The notes beneath the pieces were generated by a model that saw nothing but the letters and a program-made list of their open reading frames with translations, did no database searches and was not told where the DNA came from. Position numbers and translations under genes: made by a program. Below are positions 1 to 7,262 of a DNA stretch of 64,000 bases, piece after piece. This DNA comes from CAIUKV01 sp041659105 (lineage in GTDB: Bacteria > Actinomycetota > Acidimicrobiia > IMCC26256 > PALSA-555): positions 16,136-80,135 of the forward strand of contig JBAZYX010000004.1 of NCBI GenBank assembly GCA_041659105.1, in the 5' to 3' direction. Position 1 is the first letter of the stretch. Every line of letters starts with the position of its first letter.

Positions 1-2
1 CC

Positions 3-746
3 TGGAACCTCGTGACCTGGAAGCTCGGGCTGCCGTCGTCGTCGGGGCACGCGCTCGTCGGTGGCCTCGCCGGAGCGGCGATCGCGGCCGACGGGCTGAA
101 CGCCGTGAACTGGGGCCCGCTCGAGGGGTGGAAGCCCTCGGGCGTGGGGGGCGTGCTCCTCGCCCTGGCCGTCGCCCCGATCGCCGGCTTCGTTGCGGGC
201 TGGGCGTTCGAGCGGGTTCTGCGGTGGCTGTTCGCACGTGCGAGCGGCACGGTGCGGGGCCCGGTGCGGGCCGCGCAGTGGGTGGCGTCGGGTGTGGTCG
301 CGTTCGGGCACGGCGCGAACGACGGGCAGAAGGCGATCGGCCTCATCGCGGCGATGCTCCTCGCCACCGGGAAGATCGGGACGCTCGCCGCACCCACGTG
401 GGCCGCGCTCGCGTGCGGGGTCGCGCTCACCGCGGGGACCGCGCTCGGCGGCTGGCCGATCGTGCGGACGGTGGGCCAGCGACTGTTCCGGCTGCGCCCG
501 GCCGACAGCCTCGCGAGCCAGGGCGGCTCGGCGCTGGTGCTGATCGCGTCCACCGCGGTGGGCGCGCCGGTGAGCACCACCCAGATCGTGGCGTCGTCCG
601 TCGTGGGGGCCGGGTCCGGCCGGCGCCGGATGCACCACATCCACTGGCCGGTCGTGCGGGAGATCCTCGTCGCCTGGCTGGTTACCCTGCCCGTGTGCGC
701 CGCGCTCGGCGCCGTCGCAGTGGTGCCGTGGAGGTGGTGGACGTGA
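3..746 (+). CDS. PiT-family inorganic phosphate transporter, C-terminal part
   Basis: This is the C-terminal portion of a Na+/H+-coupled or metal-phosphate symporter of the PiT family in the cytoplasmic membrane. The frame is already open at base 3, reading WNLVTWKLGLPSSSGHALVGG, so the true start lies before the window. The PSSSGHAL stretch and the later FGHGANDGQKAIG and GAPVSTTQ stretches match the two duplicated signature regions of PiT proteins. Several hydrophobic membrane segments follow, ending in WRWWT. Its stop overlaps the start of the DUF47 gene by four bases, the usual arrangement for PiT and its PhoU-like partner. The substrate (phosphate versus sulfate or metal-phosphate) is inferred from the family. 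Confidence 0.9.
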   Translation, partial: WNLVTWKLGLPSSSGHALVGGLAGAAIAADGLNAVNWGPLEGWKPSGVGGVLLALAVAPIAGFVAGWAFERVLRWLFARASGTVRGPVRAAQWVASGVVAFGHGANDGQKAIGLIAAMLLATGKIGTLAAPTWAALACGVALTAGTALGGWPIVRTVGQRLFRLRPADSLASQGGSALVLIASTAVGAPVSTTQIVASSVVGAGSGRRRMHHIHWPVVREILVAWLVTLPVCAALGAVAVVPWRWWT

Positions 747-1351
747 CCCGGCGGTGGTTCCTCCCCGAGACCCCCGACGTGCTCGGCATGCTCCGCGCCC
801 AGCTCGTCACCACCGAAGCCGGGCTCGTCGCGTTCGCGGCGTGGGCGCACGGGGACGGCGAGCGGGCCGACGAGGTGCGCGCGATGGAGCACCGGGCCGA
901 CGACCAGAAGCGCGAGCTGTGGCGCGCGCTCCGCAACGCGTTCGTCACCCCGGTCGACGCCGAGGACCTGTGGGTGCTGTCGGCCGGGCTCGACGAGGTG
1001 CTCAACCGGGCCAAGGACACCGTCCGCGAGTCCGACGTCATGTCGCTGCCGCCCGACCTGCCGACCGCCGAGATGGTCGACTTCCTCGTCGCCGGCGTGC
1101 GCCATCTCGGCGAGGCGTTCGCGCACCTCGGCGCCGAAGGTGAGGACGCGACCGGCGCGGCCGACGCCGCGGTGAAGGCGACGCGCGCGCTCGAGCGCGT
1201 CTACCGGCGCGCGACGTCGGACCTGCTCGAGCTCGACGACCTCCGCCTCCTGACCGGACGGCGCGAGCTCTACGTCCGGGTCGTCGCGATCAGCGAGCAG
1301 CTGCGACTCGTCGCCGAGCGCGTCTGGTACGCCGTCGTCAAGGAAGCCTGA
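743..1351 (+). CDS. DUF47 (PhoU-like) partner of PiT transporter
   Basis: The product is a 202-residue, probably all-helical cytoplasmic protein of the DUF47/PhoU-like family. These proteins accompany PiT transporters and are thought to modulate phosphate uptake. The GTG at 743 overlaps the upstream stop (GTGA) and has a strong GGAGG eight bases upstream, which favours it over the in-frame GTGs at 728, 734 and 737. The protein is rich in Glu, Arg and Leu and carries the typical EHRADDQKRELWRAL helix and a C-terminal RVVAISEQLRLVAERVWYAV helix. Length matches the family (about 200 residues). A direct regulatory mechanism cannot be read from the sequence. Confidence 0.87.
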   Translation: MTRRWFLPETPDVLGMLRAQLVTTEAGLVAFAAWAHGDGERADEVRAMEHRADDQKRELWRALRNAFVTPVDAEDLWVLSAGLDEVLNRAKDTVRESDVMSLPPDLPTAEMVDFLVAGVRHLGEAFAHLGAEGEDATGAADAAVKATRALERVYRRATSDLLELDDLRLLTGRRELYVRVVAISEQLRLVAERVWYAVVKEA

Positions 1352-1445
1352 CCGGGGCCCTCCGCCCGGGGCGTTTCGCCGGGGTGCGCGCGCTCGCTCG
1401 CGAAGTCGGGGCCGACTCCGGCCGCGTGGGACGCACCTTCCGGGA

Positions 1446-2225
1446 TCAGCCCCAGTCGGAGCCGTAGCCGGCGACGTCGACGACGCGGCCGGTGATGCCG
1501 TCGGCCCGCTGCTGCACGAGGCAGTGCACGGCCGGCACCACGCTGGCCGGCTCCTTCCAGATCGACCAGTCGTAGTCCTCGCCCAGCTCGTGCACGCTCA
1601 TCTCGGTCTTCACCGCGCCGGGGCGAAACGCGTTCACCGCGATGTTGCGGTCGGCGACCTCGGGCGCGAGCGCGGTGGAGAAGCGTTCGAGCGCGGCCTT
1701 CGCCACCGAGTACGCGAGATAGCCCGGCGGCAGGAACTCGTGCGGGAGGTGGGGGTCCGCCGCGCCGGACGACACGTTGACGATGCTGCCGCCGCCCGTC
1801 GGCGCCATCGCGTCGACCGCGGCGCGACACGACACGAGCAGGCTGCGCACGTTGATCTTCCACGACTGGTCCCACTGGTCGAGCGTGAGGTCGTCGAACG
1901 GTGCGCGCGTCGGCGTCATCGCGTTGTTGACGAGCGCGTCGAGCCGGCCGAAGCTGTCGACGGCCGCGGCGATCATCCCGTGCACGTCGGCGTCGCTGCC
2001 GATGTCGGCGCGCACCGCCACCGCCTGCCCGCCCGCGGCGACGATCGTCTCCGCGACGTCCTCGACGGTGCCGGGCAGCTCGCCGGGGGTGGCCCGGGAG
2101 CTGCGGGCCGCGCACACGACCGCGGCCCCCTGTTCGGCCAGCCCGAGGGCCAGCCCCTTCCCGATGCCCCGTGAGGCACCGCTGACGATGACGACCTGGC
2201 CGCTGAGGCTCGTGAGTGGCTGCAT
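1446..2225 (-). CDS. short-chain dehydrogenase/reductase
   Basis: This 259-residue classical SDR is an NAD(P)-dependent cytoplasmic oxidoreductase. The cofactor-binding GASRGIG motif is at residues 16-22, the structural NNA motif follows near residue 100, and the catalytic Tyr172 and Lys176 sit in YSVAK with an upstream serine in VNVSS. The ATG at 2225 begins MQPLTSLSGQVVIVSG, the normal N-terminal distance to the glycine motif. The gene is convergent with DUF47 and divergent from the secreted hydrolase at 2244, with only 18 bases between starts. The substrate cannot be deduced. Confidence 0.88.
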   Translation of the reverse strand: MQPLTSLSGQVVIVSGASRGIGKGLALGLAEQGAAVVCAARSSRATPGELPGTVEDVAETIVAAGGQAVAVRADIGSDADVHGMIAAAVDSFGRLDALVNNAMTPTRAPFDDLTLDQWDQSWKINVRSLLVSCRAAVDAMAPTGGGSIVNVSSGAADPHLPHEFLPPGYLAYSVAKAALERFSTALAPEVADRNIAVNAFRPGAVKTEMSVHELGEDYDWSIWKEPASVVPAVHCLVQQRADGITGRVVDVAGYGSDWG

Positions 2226-2230
2226 CGGGG

Positions 2231-2236
2231 TATCTT
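2231..2236 (+). promoter_or_regulatory. -10-like TATCTT, seven bases before start of 2244 gene
   Basis: TATCTT ends seven bases before the ATG at 2244, one of many cases in this window with the same spacing. Transcription would begin at or next to the start codon, giving a leaderless mRNA. No convincing -35 hexamer was seen 17 bases further upstream. Confidence 0.5.
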
Positions 2237-2243
2237 GCCGTCG

Positions 2244-3773
2244 ATGCAGACCCGACGTCGGTATCGTGAAAGCGCGATCCTCTTGGCGCTTGCGCTGGTC
2301 GCCGCCGTCGTGGTCTCCTCCGGGGGCATGGCCGCCGCCGTCGAACCGCCGGTCCCCACCGTGACCGGACCGGTGACCGGGGGAACGGGCGAGCCGTCGC
2401 TCCTCCGCCCGGGGTTGGCGCCCGATTCGGGCTACGTCACCGAGGAGTCCTTCATCTCCGGGGACGCGACGGCGTACACGTCGGCCGAGGCGCTGACGAG
2501 CGACGGCAGGTGGACCGTCACGCCGGCGAGCGCGGCGCCGTACACGACCCGCATGGTGGTGGTGCGCCCGAGCGACCCGAAGGACTTCAACGGCACGGTC
2601 GTCGTCGAGTGGCTCAACGTCTCGGCCGGCTTCGACAGCCCGGCCGGGTACCTGCTCTCGCACCTGGTGATGCTGCGCGAGGGCATGGCCTGGGTGGGCG
2701 TGTCGGCGCAGGCCGTCGGCGTGCAGGGGGGCACCACCACGGTGGGCGGCGTCCCCGCCGGCGGGATCAAGGCGGGCGACCCCGGGCGGTACGCGAGCCT
2801 CTCCCACCCCGGCGACAGCTACTCGTACGACATCTTCACCCAGGCCGGCCGGGCCATCCGGGGCGACGGCGACGTGAAGCCACTCGGCCCCCTGAAGCCG
2901 AAGCGACTGATCGCGACCGGCGAGTCGCAGTCGGCGACCCGGATGGTGACCTACGTCGACGCCGTGCACCCGATCGCCGGCGTGTACGACGGCTTCCTCG
3001 TGCACAGCCGCTTCGGCGGTGCGGCCGCGCTCAGCCAGGCGCCGCTCCCCGCGATCCCCGCGCCGGTGCCGACGCTCATCCGCACCGACCAGCGCGATCC
3101 GGTGATGGTCTTCCTCACCGAGACCGACGTCGGCCCGCTCGGTGCCGCCGCGGCGCGCCAGCCCGACACGAAGCACGTGCGCACGTGGGAGGTCGCGGGC
3201 ACTGCGCACGCCGATGCCTACACGGGCCAGCTCTCGTTCGCGGACGTGGGCGACGGCGAAGCCGAGCGGAAGCTCCTCGACGTGACCAACCCGTCGCGCG
3301 GCCCGCTCAACTGCGACACACCGGTCAACAGCGGACCGCAGTACGCCGTGCTGATGGCCGCGGTCTCGCACCTCGAGGAGTGGGTGCGCGACGGCGCACC
3401 GCCGCCGACGAGCCCGCGGCTCGAGGTGGCTCCGGGACCGGCCAGCACGGTAGGCGGCGTCTCGGTGCCCTCGTTCGTCATCACGCGGGACGCGGACGGC
3501 AATGCCGTCGGCGGGATCCGCACCGCGTTCGTGGACGCGCCCCGCTCGGCCGTCACCGGCGAGTTCAACTCGGGCGGCACGTTCTGCCGGCTGTTCGGCA
3601 CGGCCACGCCGTTCGATGCGGCGACGCTCGCGCAGCGGTACCCGTCGCGGGATGCGTTCCTGGCCGCCTTCCGGAAGGCGACGAAGCAGTCGGTGAAGGC
3701 GGGCTTCCTCCTGCCCGAGGAGGCGAGGAAGCAGCTCGCCGCGATCGAGCAGGTCCCGTACCCGGGGGCATAG
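2244..3773 (+). CDS. secreted alpha/beta hydrolase domain-containing protein
   Basis: The 509-residue product starts with a clear export signal: an RRR-containing n-region and a hydrophobic core ending near AAAVEPP, about residue 34. The mature part resembles the large alpha/beta hydrolase domain family (Abhydrolase_10 type), with FNGTVVVEWLNVSAG near the start and the nucleophile-like GESQSA motif (RLIATGESQSATRMV) in the middle. A later HVRTWEVAGTAHAD segment plausibly supplies the catalytic histidine. The ATG at 2244 is preferred over the TTG at 2235 because it begins the signal peptide and follows the -10-like hexamer. It probably acts outside the membrane on an ester or amide substrate that I cannot name. 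Confidence 0.8.
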   Translation: MQTRRRYRESAILLALALVAAVVVSSGGMAAAVEPPVPTVTGPVTGGTGEPSLLRPGLAPDSGYVTEESFISGDATAYTSAEALTSDGRWTVTPASAAPYTTRMVVVRPSDPKDFNGTVVVEWLNVSAGFDSPAGYLLSHLVMLREGMAWVGVSAQAVGVQGGTTTVGGVPAGGIKAGDPGRYASLSHPGDSYSYDIFTQAGRAIRGDGDVKPLGPLKPKRLIATGESQSATRMVTYVDAVHPIAGVYDGFLVHSRFGGAAALSQAPLPAIPAPVPTLIRTDQRDPVMVFLTETDVGPLGAAAARQPDTKHVRTWEVAGTAHADAYTGQLSFADVGDGEAERKLLDVTNPSRGPLNCDTPVNSGPQYAVLMAAVSHLEEWVRDGAPPPTSPRLEVAPGPASTVGGVSVPSFVITRDADGNAVGGIRTAFVDAPRSAVTGEFNSGGTFCRLFGTATPFDAATLAQRYPSRDAFLAAFRKATKQSVKAGFLLPEEARKQLAAIEQVPYPGA

Positions 3774-3788
3774 CCGCCCGCCCTCGCC

Positions 3789-4177
3789 TCAGTCCTCCGG
3801 CCGCAGGTGGAGGCGCCGCCGCAGCTGCGCGTTCAACGCGACGACGATCGTCGACAGGCTCATGAGCACGGCACCCACCGCGGGGGACAGGGTGATCCCC
3901 GCCCAGGCGAAGGCACCGGCGGCCAGTGGGATCGCGACCGCGTCGTACCCCGCGGCCCACACGAGGTCCTGACCGTGCCGAGGACGGGGGAGATCCAGGC
4001 CGTGCCGGCCGGCCGCTCGTAGCCGAGCAGGTCGGCGAACATCGCGCTGAACGCCACGACGGGCACGGCGAGGGCGAGGGTCCACCAGAATCGGCGCCGG
4101 AAGTCCTCCGCGTGGTGGCCGGCGTGCTCGTCGTGCCCCGCGGCGGAGTGCGTGACGTGGGCGCTGTGGTCGTCCAT
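3789..4177 (-). pseudogene. remnant of CopB-type P1B copper ATPase (internal deletion plus frameshift)
   Basis: Two ends of one heavy-metal P-type ATPase are joined with the middle missing. From the ATG at 4177 one frame reads a His-rich N-terminus (MDDHSAHVTHSAAGHDEH) and a first membrane helix (FRRRFWWTLALAVPVVAF). Near 3970-3985 the frame is lost, and the -1/+1 frame then reads the typical C-terminal end of the family (QDLVWAAGYDAVAIPLAAG, then LSPAVGAVLMSLSTIVVA). Roughly 500 residues are absent, including the CPC metal site, the DKTGT phosphorylation site and the ATP domain. The product cannot transport metal. The next gene is divergent. Confidence 0.85.
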
Positions 4178-4262
4178 CACGATCTCCCGCCGTCGGTTCC
4201 CACGATCGTACGGAGGTGCGGGCACGTCGAGGTCCGGCAGGCCGGCGCCCCGGGGGCAGGGC

Positions 4263-4268
4263 TAGGTT
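4263..4268 (+). promoter_or_regulatory. -10-like TAGGTT, seven bases before start of 4276 gene
   Basis: TAGGTT is followed by seven bases and the GTG at 4276. Spacing is identical to the elements at 2231, 6536 and 59173. A leaderless transcript is inferred; no -35 element is evident. Confidence 0.5.
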
Positions 4269-4275
4269 GCGCGCC

Positions 4276-5022
4276 GTGCCGACCTTCGCCTCCTTCGACG
4301 GGACCGAGATCTCCTTCGACGACCAGGAGGACGGCCCGGCCGTCGTCCTGCTCCACGGGTTCGCGGCCGACACCAACATCAACTACGTGCGCCCCGGCAT
4401 CTTCGACGCGCTCCTCGACGAGGGCTACCGCGTGATCGCGATGGACTTCCGCGGCCACGGCATCTCGGCCAAGCCGCACGACCCCGCGGCCTACGCCGAC
4501 GACGCCCTCACGCGCGACGTCCGGGCGCTGCTCGACCACCTCGGCCTCGACTCGGTCGCGGTGGTGGGCTACTCGATGGGCGCGGGGGTCGCGCTCCGCC
4601 TGGGCGCGATCGAGCCCAGGGTCCGCGCCGTCGTCGCACTCGGGGTCGGTTCGGCGTCGCTGGAGCGGGGGACCGACGACCGGCCGTCGTTCGGCGACGC
4701 GCTCCTCGCCGACGACCCCGAGACCATCACCGACCCGCTCGGGAAGCAGTTCCGCCGCCTGGCCGACTCGATCCGGGCCGACCGGATCGCCCTCGCCGCG
4801 TGCATGGGCACTCCGCACGCCGGGGTGGAGCACCACCTCGACGAGATCGCGGTGCCGGTCCTCGTCATCGCCGGCACCGACGACGACCTCGCCGGGGATC
4901 CCGGGGCCATCGCCGAGCGGATCGCCGGCGCCCGCTCCCTCACCGTGCCGGGCGACCACTTCGACGCCAACGCGCAGCCGGCGCTCCAGCGCGCGTTGCT
5001 GGACTTCCTCGCGGCGAGCTGA
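4276..5022 (+). CDS. alpha/beta hydrolase
   Basis: This 248-residue cytoplasmic alpha/beta hydrolase has an oxyanion-side motif VVLLHGFAADT near residue 25, the FRGHGISAKP stretch typical of the esterase/haloperoxidase-like branch, and the nucleophile elbow VVGYSMGAG (Ser in GYSMG). An acidic residue lies in IAGTDDDL and the catalytic His in VPGDHFDA. Length fits the family. The GTG at 4276 gives VPTFASFDGTEISF, the expected short first strand; the longer upstream frame adds only a basic, low-complexity tail. The exact substrate is unknown. Confidence 0.85.
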   Translation: MPTFASFDGTEISFDDQEDGPAVVLLHGFAADTNINYVRPGIFDALLDEGYRVIAMDFRGHGISAKPHDPAAYADDALTRDVRALLDHLGLDSVAVVGYSMGAGVALRLGAIEPRVRAVVALGVGSASLERGTDDRPSFGDALLADDPETITDPLGKQFRRLADSIRADRIALAACMGTPHAGVEHHLDEIAVPVLVIAGTDDDLAGDPGAIAERIAGARSLTVPGDHFDANAQPALQRALLDFLAAS

Positions 5023-5044
5023 GCGCCCTCGCTCACCCGCGCCG

Positions 5045-5080
5045 CGGGTCAGGCGGCGGGTCAGGTGGCGGGTCAGGTGG
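5045..5080. repeat. three 12-base tandem copies spanning a stop codon
   Basis: The unit CGGGTCAGGNGG occurs three times in a row at 5045, 5057 and 5069, and a fourth partial copy begins at 5081. On the minus strand each copy carries a TGA in the same frame, so the last codons and stop of the PqqD-like gene (stop at 5073) have been duplicated downstream. Replication slippage is the likely origin. Confidence 0.85.
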
Positions 5081-5393
5081 CGGGATCACCCGGCTCGGGA
5101 TCCCGGTCCACGCCGTCGAGCAGCCCCTGGGCGGCCAGCTCGCGAGCGAGCGCGAGCACGTCGGCGCTCGTGCTCGCGCCGGACGCGCCGTAGACGGACG
5201 CGAGGTCGTGCGCGATCTCGTCGATCGAGCCGGTGCCGTCGAAGCAGGCCCACACGAGACCCGCGGTCGGATTGAGGTGGTGGAGCCGGTTGCGCGCCTC
5301 GTCGAGGATCACGGCCTCACCGTCGATCTCCACCGTGAAGGCCGCATCGGACCGGCGGGGCACGAAGGTGGTGTCGAGGTCGCGCGCGTGCAC
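5073..5393 (-). CDS. PqqD-family small protein
   Basis: The 106-residue product matches the PqqD fold: a first strand with FVPRRSDAAFTVEIDGEAVILDE split over two segments, then LHHLNPTAGLVWACFDGTGS and a C-terminal winged-helix-like part with AHDLASVYG. PqqD proteins bind peptide precursors and present them to radical SAM enzymes in PQQ or RiPP pathways, but no radical SAM gene is near. The GTG at 5393 is the only suitable start that keeps the domain compact; a longer open frame to 5594 overlaps the coding region of the upstream hydrolase. It ends inside a tandem repeat. It may be a stand-alone copy with another role. Confidence 0.72.
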   Translation of the reverse strand: MHARDLDTTFVPRRSDAAFTVEIDGEAVILDEARNRLHHLNPTAGLVWACFDGTGSIDEIAHDLASVYGASGASTSADVLALARELAAQGLLDGVDRDPEPGDPAT

Positions 5394-5430
5394 GGGTCCA
5401 TGATGGCCGCGCGTGCGGCCCGGCGCAGGC

Positions 5431-6432
5431 TCACGCCGCGGCGACGAGCGCGAGCGATCCGGCGTCGGCGCCGGCCGCGAGGCGTGCAGCCGCGGCGGAG
5501 TCCCCGCCGAGGGTGGCGTGGAGGAAGTCGGCCGTGAGCGCGGCGACGTCGGCGACCGACTCGTCGGTCGTGAACGGGCCGACGTGCGATCCACCCTCGA
5601 CGGCGACGAACCACTTCGTGCCCGCGGCCTCGTCGTAGAGCGACTGGCTCGAGGCGAACGGGTTCACCGCGTCGGCAGTCCCGTGGACCACGAGGAGCGC
5701 GGCGGGCGTGTCGTCGGAGAACCACGCGCCGGGGAACCCGAACGCGCCGCCCGACAGCACCACGGCCGCGCCGATCCGCGGGTCGGCGGCGCCGTCGTTG
5801 AAGGCCACGCCGGCTGCGGTGACGCCGCCGTCCGAGTGGCCGACCACGGCGACGCGGGCCCCGTCGATGCGAGCCGACGCGCCGGGAACCGGGCCGCCGG
5901 GGTCGAGCAGCGTGTCGACGACGAACGACACGTCGGCTGCCTGGGCGGTGATGTCCCGGCTCGGGGCGCTGGTCACGGCCGAGCTGGACAGGGGGAAGTC
6001 GGGGCTCGCCACCGCGAACCCCGCCGCCGCGAGCTCGTCGGCGAGCGCGTCGTAGTCCGCGGCCGCGGCGGCGTACCCGTGCACGATCACCACGAGGGGG
6101 ACCGGATCGTCGGTCACGGGAAGTCGCAGGGTCAGGGCGATGGGCCGGTCCCGGCTCGCGTCCCAGAGCGGCGCGGTCACCGTGTCGACCGCGAGGGGGC
6201 CGCCGGTGTCGTCGGCGTCGGCGTCGGCGTCGGCGACGTCGTCGCTGGGCGCGGCCGCCGTGGTCGTGGTCGACGGCTCGACCGCCGGGTCGGCCGTGCC
6301 GTCGGTGCGGGCGAGGGCGAAGGCCGCGCTCCCGGCGAGGAGGGTGCCGAGCGCGACGGTCACCACGACGATCGCCCCGGGCCACCTGCGGAGGGGGGAG
6401 GCCGCTGGGTGACCCGGGGCTCGTCGTTGCAT
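5431..6432 (-). CDS. membrane-anchored or secreted alpha/beta hydrolase (chlorophyllase/lipase-like)
   Basis: The 333-residue protein has an N-terminal signal-anchor (RWPGAIVVVTVALGTLLAGS, about residues 18-40), then a Thr/Ala/Asp-rich linker with a short DADADADD repeat, then an alpha/beta hydrolase domain. Visible motifs are VVIVHGYAAAA, the nucleophile elbow VVGHSDGG (Ser in GHSDG), an acidic region in VVHGTADAVNP and a histidine in EGGSHVGPF. The pattern resembles chlorophyllase or dienelactone-type hydrolases. It would act on the outer face of the membrane. It is divergent from the response regulator gene, sharing a 116-base regulatory region. Confidence 0.82.
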   Translation of the reverse strand: MQRRAPGHPAASPLRRWPGAIVVVTVALGTLLAGSAAFALARTDGTADPAVEPSTTTTAAAPSDDVADADADADDTGGPLAVDTVTAPLWDASRDRPIALTLRLPVTDDPVPLVVIVHGYAAAAADYDALADELAAAGFAVASPDFPLSSSAVTSAPSRDITAQAADVSFVVDTLLDPGGPVPGASARIDGARVAVVGHSDGGVTAAGVAFNDGAADPRIGAAVVLSGGAFGFPGAWFSDDTPAALLVVHGTADAVNPFASSQSLYDEAAGTKWFVAVEGGSHVGPFTTDESVADVAALTADFLHATLGGDSAAAARLAAGADAGSLALVAAA

Positions 6433-6487
6433 GGATGCATGGTCGGCCCACTTCGTAAGGGCCGCCCTGCCTCCGTGTGAACCATCG

Positions 6488-6514
6488 GTAAGAAGATGCG
6501 GAGCCCGTTCTTAC
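6488..6514. promoter_or_regulatory. inverted repeat GTAAGAA-N13-TTCTTAC, candidate operator
   Basis: GTAAGAA at 6488-6494 is mirrored exactly by TTCTTAC at 6508-6514, and a further GTAAG lies at 6455-6459. The pair sits just upstream of the response regulator promoter, at about the -35 region, between two divergent genes. OmpR-family regulators bind short repeats like this and often control their own operon, so autoregulation is a reasonable inference. Confidence 0.5.
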
Positions 6515-6535
6515 GCGTTCCTTTCCGGTACGTCG

Positions 6536-6541
6536 TACGGT
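6536..6541 (+). promoter_or_regulatory. -10-like TACGGT, seven bases before response regulator start
   Basis: TACGGT is followed by seven bases and the GTG at 6549. It overlaps a short palindrome (GTACG-T-CGTAC, 6528-6538). Leaderless transcription is inferred. Confidence 0.5.
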
Positions 6542-6548
6542 CTCCGGC

Positions 6549-7262
6549 GTGAACGGTGCAACGCCGCGCCCGCGCGTCCTCGTCGCCGAGGACGACCGCA
6601 GTGTCCGCGAGTCCCTCGTGCTCGCGCTCGAGCTCGAGGGCTACGACGTCGAGGCCGTCGGCGACGGCGAGAAGGCGCTCGCCGCCGTGCTCGCGTCCGA
6701 GCCCGACGTCGTGGTCCTCGACGTGATGATGCCGTTCCTCGACGGCCTGAGCGTGTGCCGGCGCCTGCGGGCCCGGGACGTGCGCGTGCCGATCCTCGTG
6801 CTCACCGCGCGGCACGAGGTGGCCGACCGCGTCTCCGGCCTCGATGCCGGCGCCGACGACTACGTGGTCAAGCCGTTCGCGCTCGACGAGCTGAGCGCGC
6901 GGCTGCGGGCGCTCCTGCGCCGGACGAGCGTGACGGGCCACGAGTCCTCGATCCAGGTCGACGACCTCGTCCTCGATCCGCTCGGGCGCACCGCATCGCG
7001 TGGCGGGATGCCGCTCGACCTGACCAAGACGGAGTTCGACCTCCTCGAGCTGCTCATCGTGAACGCCGGGGTGGTGCTCCCGCGCGACGTGATCTACGAG
7101 CGCATCTGGGGCTTCGACTTCGAGACGAGCTCCCGCTCGCTCGACGTGTACGTCGGCTACCTCCGGACGAAGACCGAGACCGACGGCGCGCCGCGCCTGC
7201 TCCACACGGTCCGGGGCGTCGGCTACGTGCTCCGACCCCCGCCGGACCCGGCCGAGTCGTGA
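6549..7262 (+). CDS. OmpR/PhoB-family response regulator (MprA-like)
   Basis: The 237-residue regulator has an N-terminal receiver domain with the acidic pair Asp15/Asp16, phospho-acceptor Asp58 in VVVLDVMMPF, Thr86 and Lys108 in YVVKPF. A C-terminal winged-helix DNA-binding domain follows (residues about 130-228), with LTKTEFDLLELL and the recognition/wing region ending in HTVRGVGYVLR. It is phosphorylated by the histidine kinase encoded immediately downstream, whose GTG overlaps this stop by four bases. Sequence and order match actinobacterial MprA/MprB envelope-stress systems, but the target genes are unknown. A candidate operator lies upstream. Confidence 0.93.
   Translation: MNGATPRPRVLVAEDDRSVRESLVLALELEGYDVEAVGDGEKALAAVLASEPDVVVLDVMMPFLDGLSVCRRLRARDVRVPILVLTARHEVADRVSGLDAGADDYVVKPFALDELSARLRALLRRTSVTGHESSIQVDDLVLDPLGRTASRGGMPLDLTKTEFDLLELLIVNAGVVLPRDVIYERIWGFDFETSSRSLDVYVGYLRTKTETDGAPRLLHTVRGVGYVLRPPPDPAES

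Noticed and set aside
5309..6480. Long alternative frames over the anchored hydrolase gene
   Set aside because: The translations are Arg/Gly-rich without motifs, while the 5431-6432 frame has a signal anchor and a hydrolase nucleophile elbow.
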